A DNA stretch of 64,000 nucleotides from CAG-390 sp045531455. Lineage in GTDB: Bacteria; Bacillota; Clostridia; Oscillospirales; CAG-272. Every line of letters begins with the position of its first letter. The first letter of the stretch is position 1. Below the pieces are notes generated by a model. It was given only the letters and a program-made list of their open reading frames with translations, had not been told where the DNA came from and did not search any database. A program made the translations under genes and the position numbers. The stretch covers positions 9,321 to 73,320 of the forward strand of contig JAZSEA010000119.1 of assembly GCA_045531455.1 (NCBI GenBank). Direction: 5' to 3'. Positions 8,472 through 16,857 of the stretch are shown here, in pieces.

Positions 8472-10913
8472 TTACGCCTTTGTGAGCTTGGCGTAGGTTG
8501 CCATAAGCTTCTTTGTTCCGACGTTGTCGAAGACGACCTCGTACATAATATCCGAGCCCATCTGCTTTGCCGAGATGACCTCGCCCTCTCCGAACGCCAT
8601 ATGCTTTACTCTGTCACCCGGCTCGAATACGACCGAGGGCTTCTTGGGAGGCGTTGCTTTCGGCGTGACCGCGGGTCTCTGTACGGTCGTGACGGGTCGG
8701 GTACCGGGTCTCTGAACGGGACGCATCGTTCCGCCCGATGATGAGCCGCCGATATAGGTCTTTCCGACACCCGAATAATTGCCCCAGGAATACTCGCTCG
8801 GCTTTTCGGGCTTCTTGATCTTCTCGTCAACGAGCTCGGCGGGGATATCCTGAACAAAGCGCGAGACGGGATTGTACATCGTGCGTCCGTAGAGCAATCT
8901 TCTGCCCGAATGGAAGAGGAAAAGCTCCTTCTTGGCGCGTGTTATCGCAACGTACGCGAGTCTGCGCTCCTCCTCGAGCTCGCCGGGATCGTTCATCGAC
9001 TGCGTGCCGGGGAAGATTCCCTCCTCGAGTCCGGGGATGATGGCAACGGGGAACTCAAGTCCCTTTGCGCTGTGGATCGTCATAAGAACAACGGCATCCG
9101 CGGTCTCATCGAAGCGGTCAACGTCGGCAACGAGCGCGGTCTCCTCGAGGAATCCCGTCAGGGTAGGCTCCTCGTTGTTCTTCATATATTCAATAACGCC
9201 CGAAACAAATTCGTCGACGTTGTCGAGTCTGTCCTTTTCTGCTTCTCCGCCGTCAATGAGCATCTGACGGTAGCCCGAGCGATCGAGCACGTGAGTCACA
9301 AAAGCATCGAGAGGACAGCCGTCATCGAGCATCTTGCGCAGACCGTCGATCATTTCCGCAAAGGAAACGAGGATATGCGCCGAGCGCGAGAGCGCGATAT
9401 GACGGTATGCCTCGCGCATTACCTCAAACATCGTCTTGCCCGTCTCCTCGGCAATGCTTTCAACGGCATTGAGCGTCACCTCGCCGATCTTTCTCTTGGG
9501 CTCGTTGATGATACGCTTGAGACGAACGCGGTCGGCGGGGTTGTTTATAAGCTGAAGATAAGCGACAACGTCCTTGATCTCCTTGCGTTCTCCGAAGCGG
9601 ACGCCGCCGTAGATGCGGTAAGGCAGTGCGCTCTTGGCGAAGGTACGCTCGATCGTGTTCGCCTGCGCGTTGACTCGGTAGAGCACGGCAAAATCGCGGT
9701 AGCTGTACTTCTTCTCGGCTACGAGCTTGAGGATCAGATCGGATATCCTTCTCGCCTCGCTCGCCTCGTCCTCACATTCCTCGAGGACGATCTTCTTGCC
9801 CGAGCCGTTCTCGGTCCAGAGAGTCTTCGGACGTCTGCCCGAGTTCTTTCCGATAACGGCGTTTGCCGCGTCAAGGATGGTCTTGGTCGAGCGGTAATTC
9901 TGCTCGAGCTTGATCACCCTTGCATCGGGATACGTAGTATCAAAGCTTAAGATGTTTTCAATAGTTGCACCGCGGAAGCGGTAGATGCTCTGGTCATCGT
10001 CGCCAACGACCATAATATTTCGCCAGGTCGAGGCAAAGAGCGAGCAGAGTGCGAACTGCGCGGGGTTGGTATCCTGATACTCGTCAACGCAGATATATCT
10101 GAACTTGCCCGCATAGTACTTGCGTACCTCCTCGTCGGTGCGGAGGAGGAAGACCGTCTGCATAATGATATCATCGAAGTCGAGGGCGTTTGAAGCCTCC
10201 ATACGCTTCTGATATTCACGGTAGATGCGCGCGTAGATCTTCTCGCGGTATCCCATCTTCGATTCCCTCTCGTATCCGTCGGGATCGAGAAGATTTTCCT
10301 TCGCCTTACTGATCGTTCCGACAACACTCTTGATGGGAAAGGATTTTTCGTCGATGTTCTGCTCCTTCATGATTGCCGCGAGGAGCTTTTTGGTATCATC
10401 GGTATCGTAGATCGTGAGATTATCGTTATATCCAAGACGGTCTCCGTACTTGCGGAGGATGCGCATACAGATCGAGTGGAAGGTTCCCGCCCAGATGCTC
10501 TTCGGCACCTCGGGATCGTCGAACATCTTGCCGAGTCGCTCCTTCATCTCGTTTGCCGCCTTGTTGGTAAAGGTGATGGCAAGGACGTTCCAGGGCGGAC
10601 AGGGTGAGGTAATGAACTCGTTGAGTATCGGCTCGATGAATTCGGCGGGATAGGTTGCCGCCTCCTCGAGAGCCGCAACCGTCAGCTCGGAGATATCATC
10701 GGGTACCTCCTCGCTCCAATATGCGTTTCCGTACTTGATGATCTGCGCGATCCTGCGGACAAGCACCGTCGTCTTTCCGCTGCCCGCGCCCGCGATAACG
10801 AGCAGCGGACCTTCGGTTGCGAATACCGAATCACGCTGACGGTCGTTTAAGTTTGTAAGTGCCTTCTCGAAAAGGCGTCTTTTGGCTTTTATGTATCTTT
10901 CACTAAGTGTCAT
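8472..10913 (-). CDS. pcrA: ATP-dependent DNA helicase PcrA/UvrD
   Basis: 813 residues, superfamily 1A 3'-5' helicase for nucleotide excision repair and removal of recombination intermediates. Visible motifs in order: Walker A AGAGSGKTT (about 41-49), AITFTNKAANEMKERL (Ia), VDEYQDTNPAQ (II), GDDDQSIYRFRGA (III), LEQNYRS (IV), MTIHSAKGLEFP (V) and AYVAITRAKKELFLF (VI), then a proline-rich linker and a C-terminal PcrA tail domain (PGDRVKHMAFGEGEVIS). About 45 residues are inserted between motifs I and Ia (GNAYWSEEVPDD to NEFITSPCPPW), longer than in B. subtilis PcrA. The ATG at 10913 has AAGGA nearby; a 7-bp hairpin (10933-10958) lies just ahead in the leader. It is followed 29 bp downstream by the LiaF-like gene. 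Confidence 0.95.
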   Translation of the reverse strand: MTLSERYIKAKRRLFEKALTNLNDRQRDSVFATEGPLLVIAGAGSGKTTVLVRRIAQIIKYGNAYWSEEVPDDISELTVAALEEAATYPAEFIEPILNEFITSPCPPWNVLAITFTNKAANEMKERLGKMFDDPEVPKSIWAGTFHSICMRILRKYGDRLGYNDNLTIYDTDDTKKLLAAIMKEQNIDEKSFPIKSVVGTISKAKENLLDPDGYERESKMGYREKIYARIYREYQKRMEASNALDFDDIIMQTVFLLRTDEEVRKYYAGKFRYICVDEYQDTNPAQFALCSLFASTWRNIMVVGDDDQSIYRFRGATIENILSFDTTYPDARVIKLEQNYRSTKTILDAANAVIGKNSGRRPKTLWTENGSGKKIVLEECEDEASEARRISDLILKLVAEKKYSYRDFAVLYRVNAQANTIERTFAKSALPYRIYGGVRFGERKEIKDVVAYLQLINNPADRVRLKRIINEPKRKIGEVTLNAVESIAEETGKTMFEVMREAYRHIALSRSAHILVSFAEMIDGLRKMLDDGCPLDAFVTHVLDRSGYRQMLIDGGEAEKDRLDNVDEFVSGVIEYMKNNEEPTLTGFLEETALVADVDRFDETADAVVLMTIHSAKGLEFPVAIIPGLEEGIFPGTQSMNDPGELEEERRLAYVAITRAKKELFLFHSGRRLLYGRTMYNPVSRFVQDIPAELVDEKIKKPEKPSEYSWGNYSGVGKTYIGGSSSGGTMRPVQRPGTRPVTTVQRPAVTPKATPPKKPSVVFEPGDRVKHMAFGEGEVISAKQMGSDIMYEVVFDNVGTKKLMATYAKLTKA

Positions 10914-10992
10914 ATTATTTCCTTGCAAAGATCCGGCTGCCGCAAAAGCAACAGCCGGAAGATAAGAAGATAAGTTATTTGTCTTTATTTCC

Positions 10993-11052
10993 TCAGTTGT
11001 TCTTGTTCTGATTCTGATTGTTGTTCTTGTTCTGATTCTGGTTGTTGTTCAT
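10993..11052 (-). CDS. Asn/Gln-rich micropeptide, 19 residues
   Basis: On the minus strand an ATG at 11052 opens MNNNQNQNKNNNQNQNKNN followed by TGA. The coding DNA is an imperfect duplication of a CAGAATCAGAACAAGAAC unit. The segment lies between a membrane protein gene and pcrA, both on the same strand. A weak GAGAG sits about six bases before the ATG, within one arm of an inverted repeat (ATTCTCTC at 11056-11063, GAGAGAAT at 11115-11122). N/Q-rich very short peptides are seen in clostridia, but I cannot assign a family. It could equally be a low-complexity repeat without translation. Confidence 0.3.
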   Translation of the reverse strand: MNNNQNQNKNNNQNQNKNN

Positions 11053-11131
11053 TTTATTCTCTCACGCGGTAAAAATTTGCATTACTGCCGACCGCATTAG
11101 GATTATTTCCAAAAGAGAGAATCGATATTCA

Positions 11132-12538
11132 TCAATCGAGCATATATTTCGATTCGACCTCCTCGTTTACCGCGCTCATCATATAGAGAGTCGAGCCGAA
11201 GAAGCCGAGCGATGCGGCGAAATTGATAAGCCACCAGATCTCGCTTATAAGGATATCGAGCGAGAGAATGAACTCGTAAAGCGCGCCCGTGACCGTTGCA
11301 AGGACAGCAAGTCCGAGGCAGAGCGTGACCTTTGCTCCGACCTCCTTATGTATCGCCTCGAGGCGGGAGGTGCGGTATGCTTCGTCCATCGTCGTCGGAA
11401 CGTATCCGCAATGACCCTTGATAACGGCTTTTACGCCGCGGAGGGCTATGATCACGGTTGCGAGCATCATTGCCGCCTCAACGACTCTGATCGGATACAT
11501 CGCCATAAAATCGGCGAAGATATCGGGATCCTCCCAGGTCTTGGCTACCCAGGAATCCGAGATGTAAATATAGGACGAGATCGCGCCCCATACCGAGAAC
11601 ACAAGATAGACCGCGGACATCGCAAGTCCGACGAGGTAATTCTTATAATATGGCTTGAGCCTCAGAAATGCCCAGGCAAGCAGGATCGCGGTAAGCGCGT
11701 CGGGAATTATATTGATATTGTCAAGGTAAAAATCGGGTGTGCAGAGTGCGGCAAGCGAGATAAGTCCGAGCAGGAAGGAGATATCCCTTCTACGGAAGAG
11801 TCCCGAATTGGGGAGCACGAGAGTCTCGTACTTTTTCTTCGCGCTCTCGACAAGAGCTCCGTCAAGCATCAGTCCGCGGAAGAAGATGACTGCACGGACG
11901 AGCCAGACCACACCGATAATGATTCCGAAGAAAAGCGCGACTGTGCGGAATAGACCGATGAAATCGTACCAATCGAATGCGGTATCGTCGTAAGAATGAG
12001 TTGAAAGCACGGCAAATTCCGCGATATTCGAGAAAAATGCCTTTGCTATCATAAAGAATATCGTTACATTGCGGAAGAGCACGCATACGTTTCTGCCGGG
12101 TCTGCCATGTCTCGCGCCCTTTTCGCGGAGAGGATATTCACCCTCGGCGGTCTGCGAGTGGATGACGAATCCCTCGGTCAGCGCACGCCAAGCGGGAATT
12201 CCCCAGATCATTTCTACGACCGCACAGCTGAAGGAAAGCAGGAGCATCATCGTCGGACGCTCGAGCGCGCTCGTCAGTCCTCCGAAGACCCAAAGAAAGG
12301 AGATGAACTTGATCGAGGCAACCACGGCAAGGATGCGAAATTTCTTCCAGGCACTCTCGAAATGCGGAGAAAGATCGCGCCAATGACGGAGCGAGAGCGT
12401 AAGCAGTACGTATCCGATAAAATCGGGGAACACGTCCACAAGCGCCATATCGGGATTGAAAAGGAAGAATGACGAGCAGAGTGCCATCCCGAGTCCCATA
12501 TATTTTCCGAATCTCACTTTCTTCTGCGAAAGCTCCAT
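11132..12538 (-). CDS. Uncharacterised polytopic membrane protein
   Basis: 468 residues with about ten hydrophobic segments, for example YMGLGMALCSSFFLF, FPDFIGYVLLTLSL, FRILAVVASIKFISFLWVFG, TVALFFGIIIGVVWLVRAVIFF and ITALLLAWAFLRL. No catalytic or transporter motif is recognised. The two halves look alike (each has a PDF..Y or PDA..A segment after a helix: ALVDVFPDFIGYVLL near the start and NINIIPDALTAILLAWAFL in the middle), which suggests internal duplication. It follows the 230-residue membrane protein by 18 bp and both follow secA, so they may be cotranscribed with it. The Met start is directly preceded by an AAGGAGG-type site (GGAGG at 12545-12549 complement). Confidence 0.6.
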   Translation of the reverse strand: MELSQKKVRFGKYMGLGMALCSSFFLFNPDMALVDVFPDFIGYVLLTLSLRHWRDLSPHFESAWKKFRILAVVASIKFISFLWVFGGLTSALERPTMMLLLSFSCAVVEMIWGIPAWRALTEGFVIHSQTAEGEYPLREKGARHGRPGRNVCVLFRNVTIFFMIAKAFFSNIAEFAVLSTHSYDDTAFDWYDFIGLFRTVALFFGIIIGVVWLVRAVIFFRGLMLDGALVESAKKKYETLVLPNSGLFRRRDISFLLGLISLAALCTPDFYLDNINIIPDALTAILLAWAFLRLKPYYKNYLVGLAMSAVYLVFSVWGAISSYIYISDSWVAKTWEDPDIFADFMAMYPIRVVEAAMMLATVIIALRGVKAVIKGHCGYVPTTMDEAYRTSRLEAIHKEVGAKVTLCLGLAVLATVTGALYEFILSLDILISEIWWLINFAASLGFFGSTLYMMSAVNEEVESKYMLD

Positions 12539-12556
12539 GATATACCTCCGAAGGAA

Positions 12557-13249
12557 TTATCTGCGTTTTTTGCGTTTCTTTTTACCGCCCGATGCGGCTT
12601 GCTTTTTCTTTTCTTCTATCTCTCTGCGCGTCTTCTCGATCGCCTCGTTTTCTCTCTTTTCGAGAGCCTCGGCGAATCTGTTTATGAACGGGATCTTTGA
12701 CTCCCGTCTCGGCATATCCTCATCTCCCTCGGGGCAGATTCGCATATAACAGCCGAAAATGAGTACGAAGACCATTATCATCCAGATCATCTGAACGAAA
12801 AAGGCGATATTCGCCTCAATGACGTGAAGCGCGGAAAGAATATAGAATACGTAGCCCACTGTGACGGCGCAGATATCGGTCACCGCGGAGACCCTCCTCT
12901 CGTTAAGTCCGACAACGCCGAAGGCGATGTAGGTCGAGATGAGGAAAAGGATATGAAATACGAGCACGAGACCGTCGCGGATATAGAAAACGACGGTCTT
13001 TATCGGATCAAGTGCTTCCGCACTTGATCCGAAGACAAGCGCGATCTCGCAGCCCGACTCGCAGAGTCCGACCGCGAAAAGCGCCAAAAGCGTAAACAGA
13101 GACAGCTGATAGCTCGGGAAATAGTCCTTGAGCTTATAGAGTCCGTAAGCCATAACGGCATAACCGAGCAGGCGCACGAGCCATCCGTAAAGCGTAAGCG
13201 ATACGAAGAATGTCAGCGCATAGCCCGCAAGAACGAGTCCGTAGCCCAT
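12557..13249 (-). CDS. Uncharacterised membrane protein with basic C-terminal tail
   Basis: 230 residues, about six membrane helices (for example LAGYALTFFVSLTLYGWLV, LSLFTLLALFAVGLCESG, LVLVFHILFLISTYIAFGVVGL, FFVQMIWMIMVFVLIFGCYM), then a charged cytosolic tail rich in Lys, Arg and Glu ending GGKKKRKKRR. The start ATG overlaps the secA stop codon (TAATG), so it is translationally coupled to secA. Placement right after secA is interesting but no known Sec accessory family is recognised. Confidence 0.6.
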   Translation of the reverse strand: MGYGLVLAGYALTFFVSLTLYGWLVRLLGYAVMAYGLYKLKDYFPSYQLSLFTLLALFAVGLCESGCEIALVFGSSAEALDPIKTVVFYIRDGLVLVFHILFLISTYIAFGVVGLNERRVSAVTDICAVTVGYVFYILSALHVIEANIAFFVQMIWMIMVFVLIFGCYMRICPEGDEDMPRRESKIPFINRFAEALEKRENEAIEKTRREIEEKKKQAASGGKKKRKKRR

Positions 13250-16023
13250 TAATTGTCACCGCCGCCCGCGCCGCAGCACTTCTTATACTTCTTGCCGCTT
13301 CCGCAGGGGCAGGGATCGTTGGGACCGACCTTTTCGGCGCGTCTCTGTGCGGGAGTCAGAGGTTTTGCGTTCTTCGCGGATGCGCCCGCGCGTCCCATCT
13401 GCAGATTCTTAAGCTCTGCGGGAGAGATCACGATGACCTCGGGAAGCTTTCTTGTAAGGATCTCGCGGACGGTGCTCTGTCTGATCTCGTTGATGAGATC
13501 GGCGAACATACTCGAGCCGATGATCTTATATTCCTTGAGCGGATCCTTCTGCGCATACGCCTGGAGCATTACGGATTCCTTGAGCGCGTCCATAGCGTCG
13601 ATATGATCGAGCCAACGCTCGTCCATATTGTGAAGGAGAACTGCACGCTCGAAGCGGCGCATTCTGTCGACGTCGGAAGCCTCTCTTTCACGATAGAGTG
13701 CGACAGCCTTTTCGGTGATAAGATCGCGCAGCTTCGCCGCAACCGATCCCGCGGGCTCTCCTTCGGCGAAGTCAAGCTCGCCCTCCTCGCAGCCCCAACC
13801 GAGATATCTCGATTCAAGAGCCTCGATATCTATGACGGAATGCTTTGCTCCCTCGAGAGAAACAAGGCAATCTTCCACGGAATCCTCGACTGTCGAGCCG
13901 ATCATATGGACGATCCTCTCGGAGATATCACCCTCCTCGATGATCTCGTTTCGGAGGGAATATATCTGCTTGCGCTGCTCGTTGAGGATATCGTCATACT
14001 GCAGGACGTTCTTTCTCGCCTTGAAGTGATTTGCCTCGACATTCTTCTGCGCCTTCTCCATAACGTCGGAGAGGATCTTGGTGTTCTGCGAAAGATCGCC
14101 GTCGGTATCCTTCAGAAGATTTGCCGAAAATGCAGAGAAGCGCTTCATTCTGTCGTCGCCGAAGAGACGCATAATATCGTCGGTCAGCGAGATATAGAAG
14201 GTCGATGCGCCGGGGTCGCCCTGACGACCCGCACGTCCGCGGAGCTGATTATCGATTCTTCTCGACTCGTGTCTCTCAGAGCCGATGATGCAGAGTCCGC
14301 CCGCCTCGATGACAGCCTGACGGTCGGGCTCGATCTGCTCCTTGAATTTTTCAAAATATATCTTAAAGGTATTTCTTGCGTTCTTGATGTCCTGATTTTC
14401 GGTCGGCGCAGAGCCGGTTGCCTCCGCGATAAGCTCGGGACGGATGCCGAGACGAGCCATCTCCGCCTTTGCCATATGCTCGGGATTACCGCCGAGCATA
14501 ATGTCGGTACCACGGCCCGCCATATTTGTCGCAAGCGTGATCGCGCCGGGACGTCCCGCAGCCGCGATGATATCAGCCTCGCGCTCGTGGTTCTTCGCGT
14601 TCAGCATATTGAACTTGAAGCCTGCGGCTTTAAGGAACTTTGCGAGATTTTCGGATTTTTCAACCGAGGGAGTACCGATAAGGATCGGCTGACGCTTTGC
14701 ATTGCACTCGCCGACGTGCTTTATAATTGCCGCGTACTTCGACTTTTCGTCAACGAAAACGCGGTCGGGATTGTCAACTCGGATCATCGGCTTATTTGTC
14801 GGAACCTCGACAACGTCAAGGCCGTAGATCTGACGGAACTCGTCCTCCTCGGTCTTGGCGGTACCCGTCATACCCGAAAGCTTCGCGTACATACGGAAAT
14901 AGTTCTGAATGGTTACGGTTGCGGTAACGCGGCTCTCGCCCTTGATATTTACGCGCTCCTTTGCCTCGATAGCCTGATGGAGACCGTCCTGATAGCGGCG
15001 TCCGTGCATAAGTCTGCCCGTGTGCGGGTCAACGATGATGACCTCGCCGTCCACGATAACGTAATCGACCTCGCGCTTCTTTACGCCCCAGGCGTGAACC
15101 GACTGGTTTACGTTGTGAGAAATGACCGCATTCTCGGGGTCGTTGAGGTTTTCGATGCCGAAATGAGCCTCGACCTTCTTGATGCCGCGGGGAGTCAGCA
15201 TTGCGCTTCCTCTCTTCTCGTCAACGATATAGTCGACGTTCTCGTCGTCGATCTCAGCCTTATCGTCCATCTCCTTTAGGACCTTTGCCTTCATACGGCG
15301 GACAACGGCATCGCACTTCTCATAGATATCCGAGGTCTTGTCGCTGACGCCAGAGATGATAAGGGGCGTACGCGCCTCGTCGATAAGGATCGAGTCGACC
15401 TCGTCGATGATGCAGAAATTATGACCGCGCTGGAGCATTTCCTGCTTGCTTCTTGCAAGATTATCGCGCAGATAGTCAAATCCGAATTCGGTATTCGTAC
15501 CGTAGGTGATGTCGCAGGCATACTGACGGCGCTTTTCTGCCGCAGACATCTGCTTTAGAACAACACCCGTCTTAAGTCCGAGGAATTCATAGATCCTGCC
15601 CATTTCGTTCGCGTCACGGAAAGCGAGGTAGTCGTTTACGGTAACGACGTGAACTCCCTTGCCCGTCAGCGCATTAAGGTATGCGGGCATCGTTGCGACG
15701 AGGGTCTTACCTTCACCCGTCTTCATCTCGGAAATTCTGCCCTGATGGAGCAGGATTCCGCCGAGGATCTGAACGTAGAAGGGACGCTTGCCGAGGATCC
15801 TGTCAGCGGTCTCACGGACAGCGGCATATGCATCGGGAAGGATATCGTTGAGATTCTCGCCCGCATCAAGGCGCGCGCGAAGAACTTCGCTCGTCGAGCG
15901 GAGCTCCTGCTCGTCCATAGCACGGTACTTTTCAGCCAGTGCCTCTACCATATCGGCAACGGGCTTTATCTTTTTGATCTCTCTTTTACTGTAATCTCCA
16001 AAGAGTAATGTTTCAAGCTTCAT
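13249..16023 (-). CDS. secA: Preprotein translocase ATPase SecA
   Basis: 924 residues. SecA drives preproteins through SecYEG using ATP. Seen in order: the N-terminal SecA segment, MKTGEGKTLVA Walker A (about 103-113), DEVDSILIDEARTPL (DEAD region), GMTGTAKTEEDEF, TNMAGRGTDIMLGG and GRAGRQGDPG of the second helicase domain, the helical scaffold, and a C-terminal zinc-binding tail CPCGSGKKYKKCC that contacts SecB or phospholipid in other species. It is full length for the family. A TATAAT -10 element lies about 40 bp upstream on the minus strand. It is followed with one-base stop/start overlap by a small membrane protein. Confidence 0.97.
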   Translation of the reverse strand: MKLETLLFGDYSKREIKKIKPVADMVEALAEKYRAMDEQELRSTSEVLRARLDAGENLNDILPDAYAAVRETADRILGKRPFYVQILGGILLHQGRISEMKTGEGKTLVATMPAYLNALTGKGVHVVTVNDYLAFRDANEMGRIYEFLGLKTGVVLKQMSAAEKRRQYACDITYGTNTEFGFDYLRDNLARSKQEMLQRGHNFCIIDEVDSILIDEARTPLIISGVSDKTSDIYEKCDAVVRRMKAKVLKEMDDKAEIDDENVDYIVDEKRGSAMLTPRGIKKVEAHFGIENLNDPENAVISHNVNQSVHAWGVKKREVDYVIVDGEVIIVDPHTGRLMHGRRYQDGLHQAIEAKERVNIKGESRVTATVTIQNYFRMYAKLSGMTGTAKTEEDEFRQIYGLDVVEVPTNKPMIRVDNPDRVFVDEKSKYAAIIKHVGECNAKRQPILIGTPSVEKSENLAKFLKAAGFKFNMLNAKNHEREADIIAAAGRPGAITLATNMAGRGTDIMLGGNPEHMAKAEMARLGIRPELIAEATGSAPTENQDIKNARNTFKIYFEKFKEQIEPDRQAVIEAGGLCIIGSERHESRRIDNQLRGRAGRQGDPGASTFYISLTDDIMRLFGDDRMKRFSAFSANLLKDTDGDLSQNTKILSDVMEKAQKNVEANHFKARKNVLQYDDILNEQRKQIYSLRNEIIEEGDISERIVHMIGSTVEDSVEDCLVSLEGAKHSVIDIEALESRYLGWGCEEGELDFAEGEPAGSVAAKLRDLITEKAVALYREREASDVDRMRRFERAVLLHNMDERWLDHIDAMDALKESVMLQAYAQKDPLKEYKIIGSSMFADLINEIRQSTVREILTRKLPEVIVISPAELKNLQMGRAGASAKNAKPLTPAQRRAEKVGPNDPCPCGSGKKYKKCCGAGGGDN

Positions 16024-16159
16024 ATCAAAATCCTTATTTGTGTAAATATATTCAGTTTATTATACAACATTTTCGGAGAAAATACCATAGGGAAATGTAA
16101 ATTTTATTTATTTTATTAAAAGTTACATTCATAAAGTCCAAATTAGCTATTTTTTCGTA

Positions 16160-16188
16160 TTGACAAATTAGCTAATTTGTGATATACT
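16160..16188 (+). promoter_or_regulatory. Promoter and palindromic operator of the toxin-antitoxin pair
   Basis: TTGACA (16160-16165), 17-bp spacer, TATACT (16183-16188). The spacer and the end of the -35 box are covered by the perfect 18-bp palindrome ACAAATTAGCTAATTTGT (16163-16180), and a further half site AATTAGCT occurs at 16141. A repressor bound here would block RNA polymerase, the usual autoregulatory design of Phd/YefM antitoxins. Confidence 0.8.
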
Positions 16189-16223
16189 AATAGTGACATA
16201 ACGTTATGAAAGGAGTTGATCAA

Positions 16224-16457
16224 ATGACAACTGCAACCGCAACCGAAATTCAGAATAATTTCGGCAAATTTCTGAAAATGGTTCAGGAAGGACAGGAAAT
16301 AGTTATTATGAAGAACGGAACCGAGATAGCGCGTCTTATTTCCAAATCGCAGACTGTATCCTTCCTTTCGGAGAGTCTTCTCGGCGTTCTTTCATCGGAC
16401 GTGGACGAAAAAGCAATGAAAGCGGAGAGGATAACACGTTATGAAAATACTGATTGA
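16224..16457 (+). CDS. Phd/YefM-family antitoxin
   Basis: 77 residues. The N-terminus (TATATEIQNNFGKFLKMVQEGQEIVIMKNGTEIARLI) is the dimeric DNA-binding fold of Phd/YefM antitoxins, and the C-terminal 30 residues (LLGVLSSDVDEKAMKAERITRYENTD) are the toxin-neutralising tail. An ATG six codons upstream (16206) contains the ribosome binding site itself (AGGAG at 16211-16215), so the ATG at 16224 is taken as the start. It overlaps the toxin gene by 17 bases. It should bind the PIN protein and, with it, the palindrome at 16163-16180. Confidence 0.85.
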   Translation: MTTATATEIQNNFGKFLKMVQEGQEIVIMKNGTEIARLISKSQTVSFLSESLLGVLSSDVDEKAMKAERITRYENTD

Positions 16458-16848
16458 CACAAACATCATTCTCGACGTTCTCTGCAATCGCAAGGATTTG
16501 GCCGAGGACTCGCTCAGGGTATTCAAATACTGTGAAACAAATCAGATAACGGGCTATATTTCCGCGCTTTCAATACCCAACATCGTCTATATTATGCGCA
16601 AAGAGCTGGATAGCGAAAAGATAAAGGAAATTCTTACCGTGCTGACGTCAATATTCACCGTAGTCGATCTGCGCGGGACGGACCTGATAAAGGCAGCTGA
16701 CCTCGACTTTTCCGATTACGAGGACGCCCTGCAATCGGTTTGCGCGTCAAGAACCAAGGTGAATTATATCGTTACGAGAAATATAAAAGATTTCAAAAGC
16801 AGCTCCGTTCCCGCAATCAAGCCCTCCGAACTGCTTGAAAGGATATAG
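16441..16848 (+). CDS. PIN-domain ribonuclease toxin (VapC-like)
   Basis: 135 residues. KILIDTNIILDVLCNR carries the first PIN acidic residue (Asp6), DYEDALQSVCASR the central acid pair and YIVTRNIKDFK the last conserved Asp, as expected for a Mg-dependent RNase active site. The fold and length match PIN toxins that cleave tRNA or rRNA. The start codon lies inside the antitoxin gene, which ties their translation together. Pairing of a Phd-type antitoxin with a PIN toxin is common. All key acids appear intact, so the toxin is probably functional. Confidence 0.85.
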   Translation: MKILIDTNIILDVLCNRKDLAEDSLRVFKYCETNQITGYISALSIPNIVYIMRKELDSEKIKEILTVLTSIFTVVDLRGTDLIKAADLDFSDYEDALQSVCASRTKVNYIVTRNIKDFKSSSVPAIKPSELLERI

Positions 16849-16857
16849 GTACTGAAA

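Noticed and set aside
13210..15279. 689-residue open frame opposite secA
   Set aside because: Antisense shadow of secA in a GC-biased codon pattern; no ribosome binding site and the opposite frame has every SecA motif.
16206..16223. Antitoxin start at the first ATG
   Set aside because: That ATG precedes the ribosome binding site AGGAG and would place it inside the coding region; the next ATG has correct spacing.
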